Positions 1 through 8,321 of a DNA stretch of 64,000 nt are shown here, in pieces. Source of the stretch: an uncultured Tropicimonas sp. (GTDB lineage: Bacteria; Pseudomonadota; Alphaproteobacteria; Rhodobacterales; Rhodobacteraceae); the NCBI GenBank assembly GCA_947497945.1, contig CANMIP010000003.1:186001-250000 (forward strand). Direction: 5' to 3'. The position numbers and the translations under genes were made by a program. Below the pieces are notes generated by a model, which was not told where the DNA came from, did no database searches, and saw only the letters and a list, made by a program, of their open reading frames with translations. Positions within the stretch are counted from its first letter, which is position 1; every line of letters begins with the position of its first letter.

Positions 1-290
1 TGCCCCCTTGTGGATCGTTCGCGAACCGAACTTGGCCGGTCGTCGCGTAAATGTCACGCGCCGGGGGCATCAATAACGTCGGCATCATGACCTTCGACAA
101 GGTGACGATCGGCCTGATCCAGCGAATGCCGGTTCAGTCCGCGGACCGGACCATGACGGGGCCCACGATGAACATCCGGTCTTGTCTGTGCAATCGGTGT
201 CCAGACGAGATCAGGCCGGGACGCTGCGAGACAGAGAATGGCCGGAAACTCGGCCAAAAGGGCCATCCGGGAAGCGCTGCATTCCGGCAA

Positions 291-332
291 GGGAGCCGGC
301 CCGAAGGAGTCTGCCCGAAGGAGTCGGCTCCC
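291..332. repeat. Tandem 14-mer inside a hairpin
   Basis: Two tandem copies of a 14-base unit (CCCGAAGGAGTCTG at 300-313 and CCCGAAGGAGTCGG at 314-327) lie inside an 8-bp inverted repeat (GGGAGCCG 291-298 with CGGCTCCC 325-332). The structure lies just beyond the 3' end of the minus-strand peroxiredoxin-like gene. It could act as its transcript end, but there is no clear U tract. The rest of 1-363 shows no convincing gene. Confidence 0.4.
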
Positions 333-363
333 TTCGACCTGCATCGCGGCGACGTCGCCGCTC

Positions 364-882
364 TCAGGCGGTTCCGCGAACCGGGCGATTGTTGGTGATG
401 TTGAATTTCATTCCGTCCAGCAGCTCCTCCAGATCCGGACGCGCGGCCGGACCGTTGGAAATATCCGCAAGCATCAATGTCCCATCCGGACGGATTGCAA
501 AGCTTCCCGGTTCGGAAAACATCTCGGTCGTCTCCGCCTCGGAAAGTGGCTCAGAAACATAGAGGCCAAGCGCGCGCATCTGTGCCACGGTCATCCCGTA
601 ACACAGGTCGAAATCCCAGCCGAACTCAGCCTTGTCGGCCACGGCCTTCTCCCGGATATCTGCCGAGACCACGACGACATCGGCAATCTCGGTCCAGTCC
701 GCCAGGGCATCGTTCAGCTTGTTCAGGAAACGCTTGCAGCGCGGGCAGTGCCGGCCACGATAGACAAACAGCATTGTCCAGCGCTCCTTGGGCAGACCGA
801 CCGAGATTGATCCGTCGCCATCGGCAACCGGAAAGCGGAGTTCATCGACTTTGGAACCAACGCGAGGCTTAGTGGCTGTCAT
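364..882 (-). CDS. Peroxiredoxin-like (AhpC/TSA) protein
   Basis: A 172-residue thioredoxin-fold protein. The segment YRGRHCPRCKRFL near residues 41-53 is the CxxC-containing signature of the peroxiredoxin-like subfamily, and the AhpC/TSA-like order (strand, helix, then the GSFAIRPDG strand near residue 127) follows. The family is expected to reduce peroxides or act as a thiol oxidoreductase, but the substrate is unknown. There is no signal peptide, so it is cytoplasmic. The start at 882 gives the family-like N-terminus MTATKPRVG. It is a single gene, separated from fabD by the fabD terminator. The family call is fairly sure; the exact activity is not. Confidence 0.8.
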   Translation of the reverse strand: MTATKPRVGSKVDELRFPVADGDGSISVGLPKERWTMLFVYRGRHCPRCKRFLNKLNDALADWTEIADVVVVSADIREKAVADKAEFGWDFDLCYGMTVAQMRALGLYVSEPLSEAETTEMFSEPGSFAIRPDGTLMLADISNGPAARPDLEELLDGMKFNITNNRPVRGTA

Positions 883-1092
883 TTTTTGTCCTGTTCGAGT
901 TCAATGGTGACTTTTGGGATTTGGGCGGCCGCAATCTGCCGTTGTCTCTTTCCATAACGATCCGGAGACGAAACCACAAAGGCGAGCTCGGATCTGTCCC
1001 GCGCGCCCGTCCGACCGGCTCGTCCGGAAGCTGGACCGGGTGGCCCCAGATCTGACACCCGGCTCCGAGCCGTTCGCCGCAGCCATACGAAA

Positions 1093-1120
1093 ACCGCCCG
1101 CCGGTTTCCTGGCGGGCGGT
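1093..1120 (-). terminator. Rho-independent terminator of fabD
   Basis: Perfect 10-bp stem ACCGCCCGCC (1093-1102) with GGCGGGCGGT (1111-1120) and an 8-base loop. Read on the minus strand it is followed by TTTTCG, as expected for a terminator 38 bases past the fabD stop. Confidence 0.85.
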
Positions 1121-1157
1121 CAAACGGAGTGTTCTGCCAAAGGTCTGGCGGGACGGG

Positions 1158-2099
1158 TCAGCCCGCGACGGCCTCTTTCGCCTTGGCAACATCTTCGGGG
1201 GTGCCGACATTCCGGATCGCAACCGACCGATCGATCCGCCGGACCATTCCGACCAGCGCCTTGCCCGCGCCGATCTCCCAGATCTCGTCAACGCCCTGCC
1301 CGGCCATCCAGGCCACGGACTCGCGCCAGCGCACGGCGGAGGTGACCTGCTCGACCAGAAGCTTGCGGATCTCGTCCGCATCGCTCACCGCCTCGGCCCG
1401 CACATTGGCCACGACCGGCACTTTCGGCGCCTTGATCTCGACCGCTGCCAGCGCCTCGGCCATCACATCCGCGGCCGGCGCCATCAGCGCGCAATGGAAG
1501 GGCGCGGAGACCGGCAGCAGGACCGCGCGCTTGGCGCCCTTGCCCTTGGCGATCTCGACCGCCCGTTCGACCGCCGCCTTGGTGCCGGAGACGACGACCT
1601 GCGCCGGGTCGTTGTCATTGGCCGCGGCACAGACATCGCCCAGCCCGGCCTCTTCGGCCACCGCACTCACGGCCGCATAATCCAGCCCGAGGATCGCCGC
1701 CATCGCACCGACGCCCACGGGAACCGCCTTCTGCATCGCCTGCCCGCGCGTGCGCAGCAGCCGCGCCGTATCCGAGACGCTCAGCGCGCCGGCCGCGGCC
1801 AGCGCCGAATACTCGCCCAGCGAATGGCCGGCGACATAGGCCGCGCTCTCCAGCGCGATCCCCTCGGCCTCCAGCGCCCGCAGCGCTGCAATCGAGGTCG
1901 CCATCAGCGCAGGCTGGGCATTCTCGGTCAGGGTCAGCGTCTCGATCTCGCCTTCCCAGATCAGCGAGGACAGGCTCTGCCCAAGCGCCTCGTCAACCTC
2001 GTCAAAGACCGCTTTCGCCGCCGGATACGCATCGGCAAGTGCCTTGCCCATCCCGATCGCCTGCGCGCCCTGCCCTGGAAAAACGAATGCCCGGCTCAT
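1158..2099 (-). CDS. fabD: Malonyl-CoA:ACP transacylase
   Basis: 313 residues, the usual FabD length. It transfers malonyl from CoA to acyl carrier protein, the entry step for fatty acid chain extension in the cytoplasm. Seen: the N-terminal PGQGAQ motif (residues 8-13), the nucleophile elbow GHSLGE (91-96, Ser93) and the partner histidine in APFHCAL (His202). The start at 2099 is preceded by a GGAAGGGA-type ribosome site. The gene stands alone; fabG and acpP, often adjacent in other bacteria, are not next to it here. A terminator follows and a TTCCG-TTA-CGGAA inverted repeat lies upstream. Confidence 0.97.
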   Translation of the reverse strand: MSRAFVFPGQGAQAIGMGKALADAYPAAKAVFDEVDEALGQSLSSLIWEGEIETLTLTENAQPALMATSIAALRALEAEGIALESAAYVAGHSLGEYSALAAAGALSVSDTARLLRTRGQAMQKAVPVGVGAMAAILGLDYAAVSAVAEEAGLGDVCAAANDNDPAQVVVSGTKAAVERAVEIAKGKGAKRAVLLPVSAPFHCALMAPAADVMAEALAAVEIKAPKVPVVANVRAEAVSDADEIRKLLVEQVTSAVRWRESVAWMAGQGVDEIWEIGAGKALVGMVRRIDRSVAIRNVGTPEDVAKAKEAVAG

Positions 2100-2130
2100 C
2101 TTGCTGTCCCTTCCATTACATTTGTGATTT

Positions 2131-2143
2131 TTCCGTTACGGAA
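2131..2143. promoter_or_regulatory. Inverted repeat upstream of fabD
   Basis: TTCCGTTACGGAA is a perfect 5-3-5 inverted repeat 32 bases upstream of the fabD start, in the region shared by fabD (minus) and the divergent gene at 2254 (plus). Its position suits an operator. The protein that would bind it is not known from the sequence. Confidence 0.35.
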
Positions 2144-2253
2144 CCCTCTACTCCTCTGCGCTCGAAGCCACAAGCGACCAACCAAAGAACCACATTTGTT
2201 GACGGCACCCAGCGTCAGCACCAGGGCTTGCCTCGGTAAACCTTTCATAATGC

Positions 2254-2820
2254 GTGCCTATGTTCCGGTGTCTCCTCTTCAGATGCGTCGGTGTCATCGT
2301 GCCAACGGCCCTGACCGCGGACCTGTCTCAAACCAGCTCTCAGGAAGCGGATGCTATCGTTCGGTACCGCATCGACCGGACCCTTGATGACACGAGCTTC
2401 CACCCGGCTGGCATGTCCGAAGAGCATCGAAAGCGGTACCCGGTTCAGACGCACCACCCAAGCACAATTGTCGATCATGTGGCTTCGAACGCGTGCCCTC
2501 CCGATAGCGACGCCAAGGAGGATTGCACGCTCAGAGTGTGGGGGCTCAAGGGTGGGTTCGCCGACCCCACGCTCGAGGAAAAGCGCGATGCCACGCCGAC
2601 CGTCGAGCAAAGGCTGGGCGAACACAGCTTTCCCCTGCCATTGATGATCGAGGGGCGGCACCTTGTCATACGCCACAAGATCGACGCCGCGAAGGAAATA
2701 ACCATCCGGACCTATCATCGTGGCGGCGACCAGTTCCAGCTTGTGCGGTTTCGCAGGGACCTGTCCTCCGGCAACGCCCGCAGGTCCAACCATGTCGGAC
2801 GATTGTCCTGCGCCCCATAG
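2254..2820 (+). CDS. Putative exported protein of unknown function
   Basis: An open frame of 188 residues that I do not recognise. The first 22 or so residues (basic start, then a hydrophobic run LLFRCVGVIVPTALTADL) resemble a signal peptide. The rest is soluble and mixed, with cysteines near residues 78 and 88 in a CPPDSDAKEDC segment. Codon use is less G/C-biased than in the flanking housekeeping genes, which fits a recently acquired or weakly expressed gene. It diverges from fabD and precedes the rpsF operon. A minus-strand frame covers much of the same DNA (2245-2793) but has a poorer composition. Existence is moderately likely; function is unknown. Confidence 0.45.
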   Translation: MPMFRCLLFRCVGVIVPTALTADLSQTSSQEADAIVRYRIDRTLDDTSFHPAGMSEEHRKRYPVQTHHPSTIVDHVASNACPPDSDAKEDCTLRVWGLKGGFADPTLEEKRDATPTVEQRLGEHSFPLPLMIEGRHLVIRHKIDAAKEITIRTYHRGGDQFQLVRFRRDLSSGNARRSNHVGRLSCAP

Positions 2821-2911
2821 GTCCGCAGGTCGCGTTTCTTTCGTTGCTCAGACCCGCTTTCCGCCGCCGGTTCCACTTGCATTGCCCCCTCATCTGACGT
2901 AAACGCGCCCA

Positions 2912-2963
2912 TCTCCGCTAAGTGATGTGACCAGCGGCGCCTCTCGTGGACGGGCAGCGGAGA
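2912..2963 (+). promoter_or_regulatory. Leader hairpin of the rpsF operon
   Basis: Perfect 8-bp pairing of TCTCCGCT (2912-2919) with AGCGGAGA (2956-2963), ending 47 bases before the rpsF start. Many bacteria regulate this operon by binding of the S6:S18 complex to the rpsF leader. The hairpin is in the right place for that, but I could not confirm the conserved S6:S18 motif. Confidence 0.35.
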
Positions 2964-3010
2964 CCATCGCCCGCCCTATGAAGGCCGCTTTAGAAATGAC
3001 AGGAGTTCGC

Positions 3011-3367
3011 ATGCCGCTTTACGAGCATGTTTTCATCTCGCGTCAGGACTTGTCCAACGCGCAGGCCGAAGGGCTCATCGAGCACTTCTCGACCGTCCTC
3101 GCCGACAATGGCGGTCAGGTCGTCGACCAGGAATACTGGGGCGTCAAGACCATGGCCTACAAGATCAACAAGAACCGCAAGGGCCACTACGCCTTCCTCA
3201 AGACCGACGCCCCGGCGCCGGCCGTGCAGGAAATGGAGCGCCTGATGCGCCTGCATGACGACGTGATGCGCGTGCTCACCATCAAGGTGGACGAGCATGT
3301 CGAAGGCCCGTCGATCCAGATGCAGAAACGCGACGAACGCGACGATCGCCGTCGCGAGCGCCGTTGA
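3011..3367 (+). CDS. rpsF: 30S ribosomal protein S6
   Basis: 118 residues starting MPLYEHVFISRQD, the standard S6 start. The frame stays open further upstream to 2927, but the ATG at 3011 has AGGAG 8 bases upstream and matches the family N-terminus. S6 binds S18 in the central domain of the small subunit. The C-terminus is highly charged (KRDERDDRRRERR), typical of alphaproteobacterial S6. First gene of rpsF-rpsR-rplI. Confidence 0.98.
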   Translation: MPLYEHVFISRQDLSNAQAEGLIEHFSTVLADNGGQVVDQEYWGVKTMAYKINKNRKGHYAFLKTDAPAPAVQEMERLMRLHDDVMRVLTIKVDEHVEGPSIQMQKRDERDDRRRERR

Positions 3368-3396
3368 GTCGAACCCAGAGAAAAGGAGCATAAACC

Positions 3397-3624
3397 ATGG
3401 CTGCAAAACCGTTTTTCCGCCGCCGGAAGGTCTGCCCGTTCTCCGGTGAGAACGCGCCCAAGATCGACTACAAGGACACCCGTCTTCTCCAGCGCTACGT
3501 TTCCGAGCGCGGCAAGATCGTGCCCTCCCGTATCACCGCCGTCTCGGCCAAGAAGCAGCGCGAGCTGGCCCGCGCCATCAAGCGCGCCCGCTTCCTCGCC
3601 CTGCTGCCCTACGCCGTGAAATAA
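3397..3624 (+). CDS. rpsR: 30S ribosomal protein S18
   Basis: 75 residues, full length. It contains the characteristic RRRKVCPF start, the segment [18 protein letters not shown] and GRAIKRAR-like basic helix ([15 protein letters not shown]). It partners S6 on 16S rRNA. It lies 29 bases after rpsF with an AAAGGAG ribosome site and 13 bases before rplI, so the three genes form one operon. Confidence 0.98.
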   Translation: MAAKPFFRRRKVCPFSGENAPKIDYKDTRLLQRYVSERGKIVPSRITAVSAKKQRELARAIKRARFLALLPYAVK

Positions 3625-3637
3625 GGAGACCGACGCA

Positions 3638-4261
3638 ATGGACGTTATCCTTCTGGAACGTGTGGCCAAGCTTGGCCAGATGGGCGAAGTCGTTTCCGTC
3701 AAGGACGGCTATGCCCGCAACTTCCTGCTGCCGCAAGGCAAGGCCCTGCGCGCCTCGGAGGCCAACAAGGCCCGTTTCGAGGCCGAGAAGGCCCAGCTGG
3801 AAGCCCGCAACCTGGAGTCGAAGAAAGAAGCCGAGACGCTTGCCGAGACCCTCGAGGGTCAGCAGTTTATCGTGATTCGCTCCGCCTCCGACGCCGGCGC
3901 CCTCTACGGCTCGGTGACCCCGCGCGACGCCGCCGAAGCAGCCACCGCCGGTGGTTTCTCGGTCGACAAGAAGCAGGTCACCACGCCGAAGCCGATCAAG
4001 GAGCTCGGTCTGCACGAGATGAACGTCACCCTGCACCCCGAGGTCCAGGTGACGATCATCATGAATGTCGCCCGCTCCCAGGAAGAGGCCGAACTTCAGG
4101 CCTCCGGCAAGTCCATCCAGGAACTGGCCGCCGAAGAGGAAGCGCAGAACGAGTTCGAGATCGCCGAGCTGTTCGACGATATCGGCTCCGCTGCCGAGGA
4201 CGACGACGATCCGCGTGGCGCCGCCGATGACGACGCGACGCATGAGCCGATCGAAGACTGA
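3638..4261 (+). CDS. rplI: 50S ribosomal protein L9
   Basis: 207 residues, longer than the roughly 150 of enterobacterial L9. The N-terminal rRNA-binding domain ([17 protein letters not shown], then [12 protein letters not shown]) is followed by the long central helix (about 45-80) and the C-terminal domain ending near 150. The extra ~55 residues are acidic ([17 protein letters not shown]), a tail seen in Rhodobacterales L9 proteins. L9 sits at the base of the L1 stalk and helps frame maintenance. Last gene of the operon, followed directly by a strong terminator. Confidence 0.97.
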   Translation: MDVILLERVAKLGQMGEVVSVKDGYARNFLLPQGKALRASEANKARFEAEKAQLEARNLESKKEAETLAETLEGQQFIVIRSASDAGALYGSVTPRDAAEAATAGGFSVDKKQVTTPKPIKELGLHEMNVTLHPEVQVTIIMNVARSQEEAELQASGKSIQELAAEEEAQNEFEIAELFDDIGSAAEDDDDPRGAADDDATHEPIED

Positions 4262-4283
4262 TCTTTCCCGATAGGGAATGTTG

Positions 4284-4317
4284 AAGGGCCGCTTCTCGCA
4301 AGCGGCCCTTTTCTTTT
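4284..4317 (+). terminator. Terminator of rpsF-rpsR-rplI
   Basis: 11-bp perfect stem AAGGGCCGCTT (4284-4294) with AAGCGGCCCTT (4300-4310), 5-base loop, then TTCTTTT. A textbook intrinsic terminator 22 bases past the rplI stop. Confidence 0.95.
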
Positions 4318-4372
4318 GCGCCGGGTCCGGGCGACGCCGGCAGCCTCCAGTGGAGCGCGGCGCATCCGGCAG

Positions 4373-4548
4373 GGACTCAAGGCCGAAGGCCGCCGTCTTA
4401 TCGGGGATTGCACTGCAATGCCCCGCCTCCCGGCGAGATGGCGCTTTTTCATCCGCGCGCAATGCTCTGACCTTTTCCGGATCTGGTAGGATAAATAGCA
4501 GATCTCAGCTGTTGCTGCGCCAGCCCACGGACAGGCGCCGGCACGGCT
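4373..4548 (+). repeat. Dispersed palindromic element, copy A
   Basis: Intergenic element between the convergent rplI and priA genes. The left part (GGACTCAAGGCCGAAGGCC), core (CATCCGCGCGCAAT, then TCCGGATCTGGTAGGATAAA) and right arm (TGCGCCAGCCCACGGACAGG, then GGCACGGCT) align with the copies at 13084, 24220 (inverse) and 36475. Its left arm is the most diverged and carries its own small hairpin (GGGGATTGCA near 4403). Confidence 0.7.
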
Positions 4549-4614
4549 CCCGTTGTGGAAAATGGTATCCGCAGCGAGCGGCCTCCAACTCCCTTCCAGC
4601 CTCTCCGTCTTCCG

Positions 4615-6813
4615 TTACCAGAAGCTCTGCGGGTCGATATCCACGCTCAACCGGAAATTTGGCGGCAGCTTCACCTGTGCCAGCCAACGCGTCAGCGCCC
4701 CCTGCAGCGGCGCCCCCTTGGCGGCCTTGACCAGCAGCCGCACGCGGTGCCGCCCCCGCACCCGTGCGATGGGGGCCGGCGCCGGCCCGAAAACCTGCGC
4801 CCCCACCGCCCGCAGCGGCCCGTCCTGCCGGGCCAGCTCGGCGCCGAGATCGAAGACCTCCTGGATATCCTGCGACGACAGGATGACCCCCGCCAGCCGC
4901 CCATAGGGCGGCATCCCGACCGCCTGGCGCTGCTCGGCTTCGGTCTTCCAGAAACCCTCCTCGTCTCCAGACAGGATCGCCCGGATCACCGGATGCTCGG
5001 GCTGGTGGCTCTGTAGCAGCGCCACGCCCTGCCGCCCGGCCACGCGCCCGGCCCGCCCGGCGACCTGCCGGACGAGCTGGAAGGTCCGCTCCGCCGCGCG
5101 CAAATCCGTTCCTTGCAGCCCGAGATCGGCATCGATCACCCCCACCAGCGTCAGCAACGGAAAGTTGTGCCCCTTGGCGACAAGCTGCGTGCCGATAACG
5201 ATATCCGCCGCACCGCCGGCAATCTCCTCGATCTTCGCCTTCAGCGCCCGCGCCGAGCCGAAAAGGTCAGAAGACAGCACCGCCACCCGCGCCTCCGGGA
5301 AGCGCGCTACCACCTCCTCGGCCAGGCGCTCGACACCAGGCCCCACCGGCGCCAGCCGCCCCTCGACCTCGCAGCTCGGACAGGCCTCCGGCATCGGCTT
5401 GCTCTCGCCGCATTGATGACAGATGAGCCGCTTCTGGAACCGATGCTCCACCATCCGCGCATCGCAGAAATCGCAGCCGATCTGGTGCCCGCAGGCCCGG
5501 CAGACCGTCACCGGCGCATAGCCCCGCCGGTTCAGGAACAGCAGCGACTGCTCCCCTGCCTGGATCCGCGCATTGACCGCTGCCTCCAGCGTTTCGGAAA
5601 TCCACCGCCCGGAGGGCAGCTTCTCCGCCCGAAGGTCGATGGCCCGCATCTCGGGCATCTGCGCATCGCCGAACCGCGCGCCAAGCTCCAGCCGGTCGTA
5701 TTTCCCTGCCTCCGCATTGGCCCAGCTCTCCAGCGAAGGCGTGGCCGAGGCCAGTATGACCTGCGCATCGCAGAGCGAGGCCCGCAGCACCGACATGTCG
5801 CGGGCATTGTAGAAGACGATATCCTCCTGCTTGTAGGAGCTGTCATGTTCCTCGTCGACGACGATCAGCCCGAGATCCCGGAAGGGCAGGAAGAGCGCCG
5901 ACCGCGCGCCCACAACCAGTTCTGCGCCCCCTTCCGCGATCATCTTCCAGGTCCGCCGCCGCTCGGTCATCGTCACCCCGGAATGCCACTCCGCCGGCCG
6001 CGCCCCGAACCGCGCCTCGACGCGCGCAAGAAACTCCCCGGTCAGCGCAATTTCCGGCAGGAGCACCAGCGCCTGCCGCCCGGCGGCCAGGCACTCGGCC
6101 ACCGCCTCCAGGTAGACTTCCGTCTTGCCCGACCCCGTCACACCCCGCAAAAGCGTGGTGCCGTAGGCACCGCGCTTCACGGCGGCGCGCAGCGCCGCCG
6201 CCGCCGCCGCCTGGGCTTCGCTCAGCGGCACGCCCGCCTTGCCAGTCTCGAGACGCGGGAATGGAAGGTCGCGCGGCGTCGCCTCTTCCCGCACCGCGCC
6301 ATGCTTGACCAACCCTTTGACAACGCTGTTTGTCACCCCGGCGGCCGAGGACAGCTCCCCCATGGTGAAGGCCAGCCCGCCATAGTCTTCCAGCACCTCG
6401 AGAACGCGGCGGCGCGCATCCGTCATCCGCGTCGGCATCCCCTCGCCGCGTCGATAGACTTGGCGCATGGAGGGCGGATCGCCCAGCCCCGGCGCGCGCA
6501 GCCCCATGCGCAACATCGACGCCACCGGCGTCAGCGTGTAATCGCCGCAGCGGCGCAGGAACTCGCGCATCTCCTCGCGCAGGGGTGGCACGTCCAGAAC
6601 CCGGTCCACAGCGCGGATTTTCGAGCGGTCATAGTCGCCCGCACCCTCGCCCCAGACCACGCCAAGCACCTTGCGCGGCCCCAAGGGCACTTCGACCAGC
6701 GTGCCGGGCGCGCAGCCCTCCTCGGGCGCACGGTAATCCAGGCAGCGATCCAACGGCTGAGTCGTCAGCACCGCGACCAATTCATCCTTGGCAAACCAGC
6801 CTTTTTCCGTCAT
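4615..6813 (-). CDS. priA: Primosomal protein N' (replication restart helicase)
   Basis: 732 residues, the normal PriA length, counted from the ATG at 6813 ([16 protein letters not shown]). The frame is open far upstream but without family similarity. Seen: N-terminal 3'-DNA-binding domain (about 1-105), winged helix, Walker A GVTGSGKT (224-231), DEEH box (320-323), and a zinc-binding insert with paired cysteines (CRAC, CDFC, CHQC, CPSC, about 438-481). PriA reloads the replisome at stalled forks. It diverges from the transaldolase gene, with an 18-bp palindrome 10 bases upstream of its start codon. Confidence 0.97.
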   Translation of the reverse strand: MTEKGWFAKDELVAVLTTQPLDRCLDYRAPEEGCAPGTLVEVPLGPRKVLGVVWGEGAGDYDRSKIRAVDRVLDVPPLREEMREFLRRCGDYTLTPVASMLRMGLRAPGLGDPPSMRQVYRRGEGMPTRMTDARRRVLEVLEDYGGLAFTMGELSSAAGVTNSVVKGLVKHGAVREEATPRDLPFPRLETGKAGVPLSEAQAAAAAALRAAVKRGAYGTTLLRGVTGSGKTEVYLEAVAECLAAGRQALVLLPEIALTGEFLARVEARFGARPAEWHSGVTMTERRRTWKMIAEGGAELVVGARSALFLPFRDLGLIVVDEEHDSSYKQEDIVFYNARDMSVLRASLCDAQVILASATPSLESWANAEAGKYDRLELGARFGDAQMPEMRAIDLRAEKLPSGRWISETLEAAVNARIQAGEQSLLFLNRRGYAPVTVCRACGHQIGCDFCDARMVEHRFQKRLICHQCGESKPMPEACPSCEVEGRLAPVGPGVERLAEEVVARFPEARVAVLSSDLFGSARALKAKIEEIAGGAADIVIGTQLVAKGHNFPLLTLVGVIDADLGLQGTDLRAAERTFQLVRQVAGRAGRVAGRQGVALLQSHQPEHPVIRAILSGDEEGFWKTEAEQRQAVGMPPYGRLAGVILSSQDIQEVFDLGAELARQDGPLRAVGAQVFGPAPAPIARVRGRHRVRLLVKAAKGAPLQGALTRWLAQVKLPPNFRLSVDIDPQSFW

Positions 6814-6822
6814 CTCATTCCC

Positions 6823-6840
6823 CGGGTGGTATACCACCCG
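6823..6840. promoter_or_regulatory. 18-bp perfect palindrome, operator-like
   Basis: CGGGTGGTATACCACCCG is perfectly self-complementary over 18 bases and lies in the 90-base divergent gap between priA and the transaldolase. Its core TGGTATACCA matches the type of site bound by GntR/FCD-family repressors (for example the E. coli UxuR/ExuR core). No such regulator is encoded in the window, so the binding protein is inferred only by motif type. Confidence 0.55.
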
Positions 6841-6903
6841 CCGCCAGCTTGTACGGGCGCCATGCCGCGCCCCGGCTCCATACCCCTTTTGAGGAGGAAA
6901 CCC

Positions 6904-7557
6904 ATGAAATTCTTTGTCGATACGGCCGATGTCGAAGCCATCGCCGAGTTGAACGATCTCGGCATGGTCGATGGTGTGACCACCAACCCGTCGATCATCA
7001 TGAAATCGGGCCGTGACATCAAGGAAGTCACGAAGGAAATCTGCGACATGGTCTCCGGCCCTGTCTCCGCTGAAACCGTTGCGCTCGATGCGGACGGCAT
7101 GATCGAGGAAGGCCGCGAACTCGCGAAGATCGCCGAAAACATCGCCATCAAGGTGCCGCTGACCTGGGCCGGGCTCAAGGCCTGCAACGTGCTCTCCGGC
7201 GAGGGTCGCATGGTCAACGTGACGCTCTGCTTCTCGCCCAACCAGGCCCTTCTGGCCGCGAAAGCCGGCGCCACCTTCATCTCGCCCTTCCTCGGCCGGC
7301 TCGATGACCTGAACCTCGAAGGCACGGATCTGATCGCCGATATCCGCACGATCTATGACAATTACGGCTTCGAGACCAACATCCTCGCCGCCTCGATCCG
7401 CTCGGCCAACCACATGAAAGAGGTTGCCCTGATCGGCGCCGATGTGGCAACCGCGCCACCCAACGTGATCAAATCGATGGCGAACCACGTCCTGACCGAC
7501 AAGGGACTGGACGCCTTCATGAAGGATTGGGCAAAAACAGGTCAGAAAATTCTCTGA
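6904..7557 (+). CDS. tal: Fructose-6-phosphate aldolase-like transaldolase
   Basis: 217 residues, the short transaldolase/FSA class (TalC-like) rather than the ~320-residue TalB class. Seen: [10 protein letters not shown] start, TTNPSI (26-31) and the Schiff-base lysine in NIAIKVPLT (Lys83), with late SIRSANH. It would exchange three-carbon units between sugar phosphates in the pentose phosphate pathway. The start at 6904 has a strong GAGGAGGAAA ribosome site. The long plus-strand frame upstream of 6904 is only the antisense of priA. A palindromic operator-like site lies 64 bases upstream. Confidence 0.93.
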   Translation: MKFFVDTADVEAIAELNDLGMVDGVTTNPSIIMKSGRDIKEVTKEICDMVSGPVSAETVALDADGMIEEGRELAKIAENIAIKVPLTWAGLKACNVLSGEGRMVNVTLCFSPNQALLAAKAGATFISPFLGRLDDLNLEGTDLIADIRTIYDNYGFETNILAASIRSANHMKEVALIGADVATAPPNVIKSMANHVLTDKGLDAFMKDWAKTGQKIL

Positions 7558-7607
7558 CCGGTGATCGACTTGCCGGGCGAAGTTGAAGTGGACCGGACGG
7601 GGCAGGC

Positions 7608-8321
7608 ATGAGCGATATCGCGGTGGATCTGGAAGAACTGAAAGACAAGATCATTTCGGAACCGGACGTGATCCTCGACGATCGCGACATCATGCGTGCC
7701 CTGATTTCGGCCAATGAGAAATCGCTCGGCGGCAATATCATTGACTTGCGCGGAATCGCGATGGAGCGGCTGGAAAGCCGGCTGGACCGGCTGGAAGACA
7801 CCCACCGCTCCGTTATCGCCGCGGCCTATGACAATCTCGCCGGCACCAACCAGATCCACCGCGCCATCCTGACCCTGCTCGACCCGGTCGCGTTCGAAGA
7901 GTTCCTCAAGGGGCTCGGCGGCGAAGTGGCGGCGATCCTGCGTGTGGACTGCATCAAGCTGGTGCTGGAAAGCAACGCCAATTCGGACGGCGAGATCGCC
8001 GTGCGCCGGCTCGGCGATGTGCTCAACGTGGTCCAGCCCGGATTTATCGAAGACTACCTGACCCAGGGCCGCGAGGGCATCCCGACCCGTCCGGTCACCC
8101 TGCGCCAGCTCCGCCCCGAGAGCGAGTTCCTCTACGGTGAGGCCGCCGGCTGGATCAATTCCGAAGCGCTGCTGAAACTCGATTTCGGCGCCGGCACCCT
8201 GCCCGGCATGCTGGCGCTCGGCTCCGAGGATCCGCACCAGTTCCGCCCCAACCAGGCGACCGACCTGCTGGCCTTCTTTGCCGGTGTCTTCGAACGGCAG
8301 ATGCGCCGTTGGCTGAGCTGA
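7608..8321 (+). CDS. DUF484 family protein
   Basis: 237 residues with the DUF484 layout: an N-terminal helical part (residues 1-70, including LRGIAMERLESRLDRLE) and a GAF-like C-terminal domain. The biochemical role is not established. In proteobacteria this family is often encoded directly before xerC, exactly as here, with a 13-base overlap between the genes, which suggests translational coupling. Confidence 0.85.
   Translation: MSDIAVDLEELKDKIISEPDVILDDRDIMRALISANEKSLGGNIIDLRGIAMERLESRLDRLEDTHRSVIAAAYDNLAGTNQIHRAILTLLDPVAFEEFLKGLGGEVAAILRVDCIKLVLESNANSDGEIAVRRLGDVLNVVQPGFIEDYLTQGREGIPTRPVTLRQLRPESEFLYGEAAGWINSEALLKLDFGAGTLPGMLALGSEDPHQFRPNQATDLLAFFAGVFERQMRRWLS

Noticed and set aside
2245-2793. 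Minus-strand frame of 182 codons opposite the exported unknown
   Set aside because: No signal peptide or domain. The plus-strand frame has the better start region and composition, though neither is certain.
5113-6903. Plus-strand frame continuous with the transaldolase, opposite priA
   Set aside because: Only the part from 6904 matches a protein family and has a ribosome site. The upstream part is rich in Arg, His and Pro, as expected for antisense of priA.
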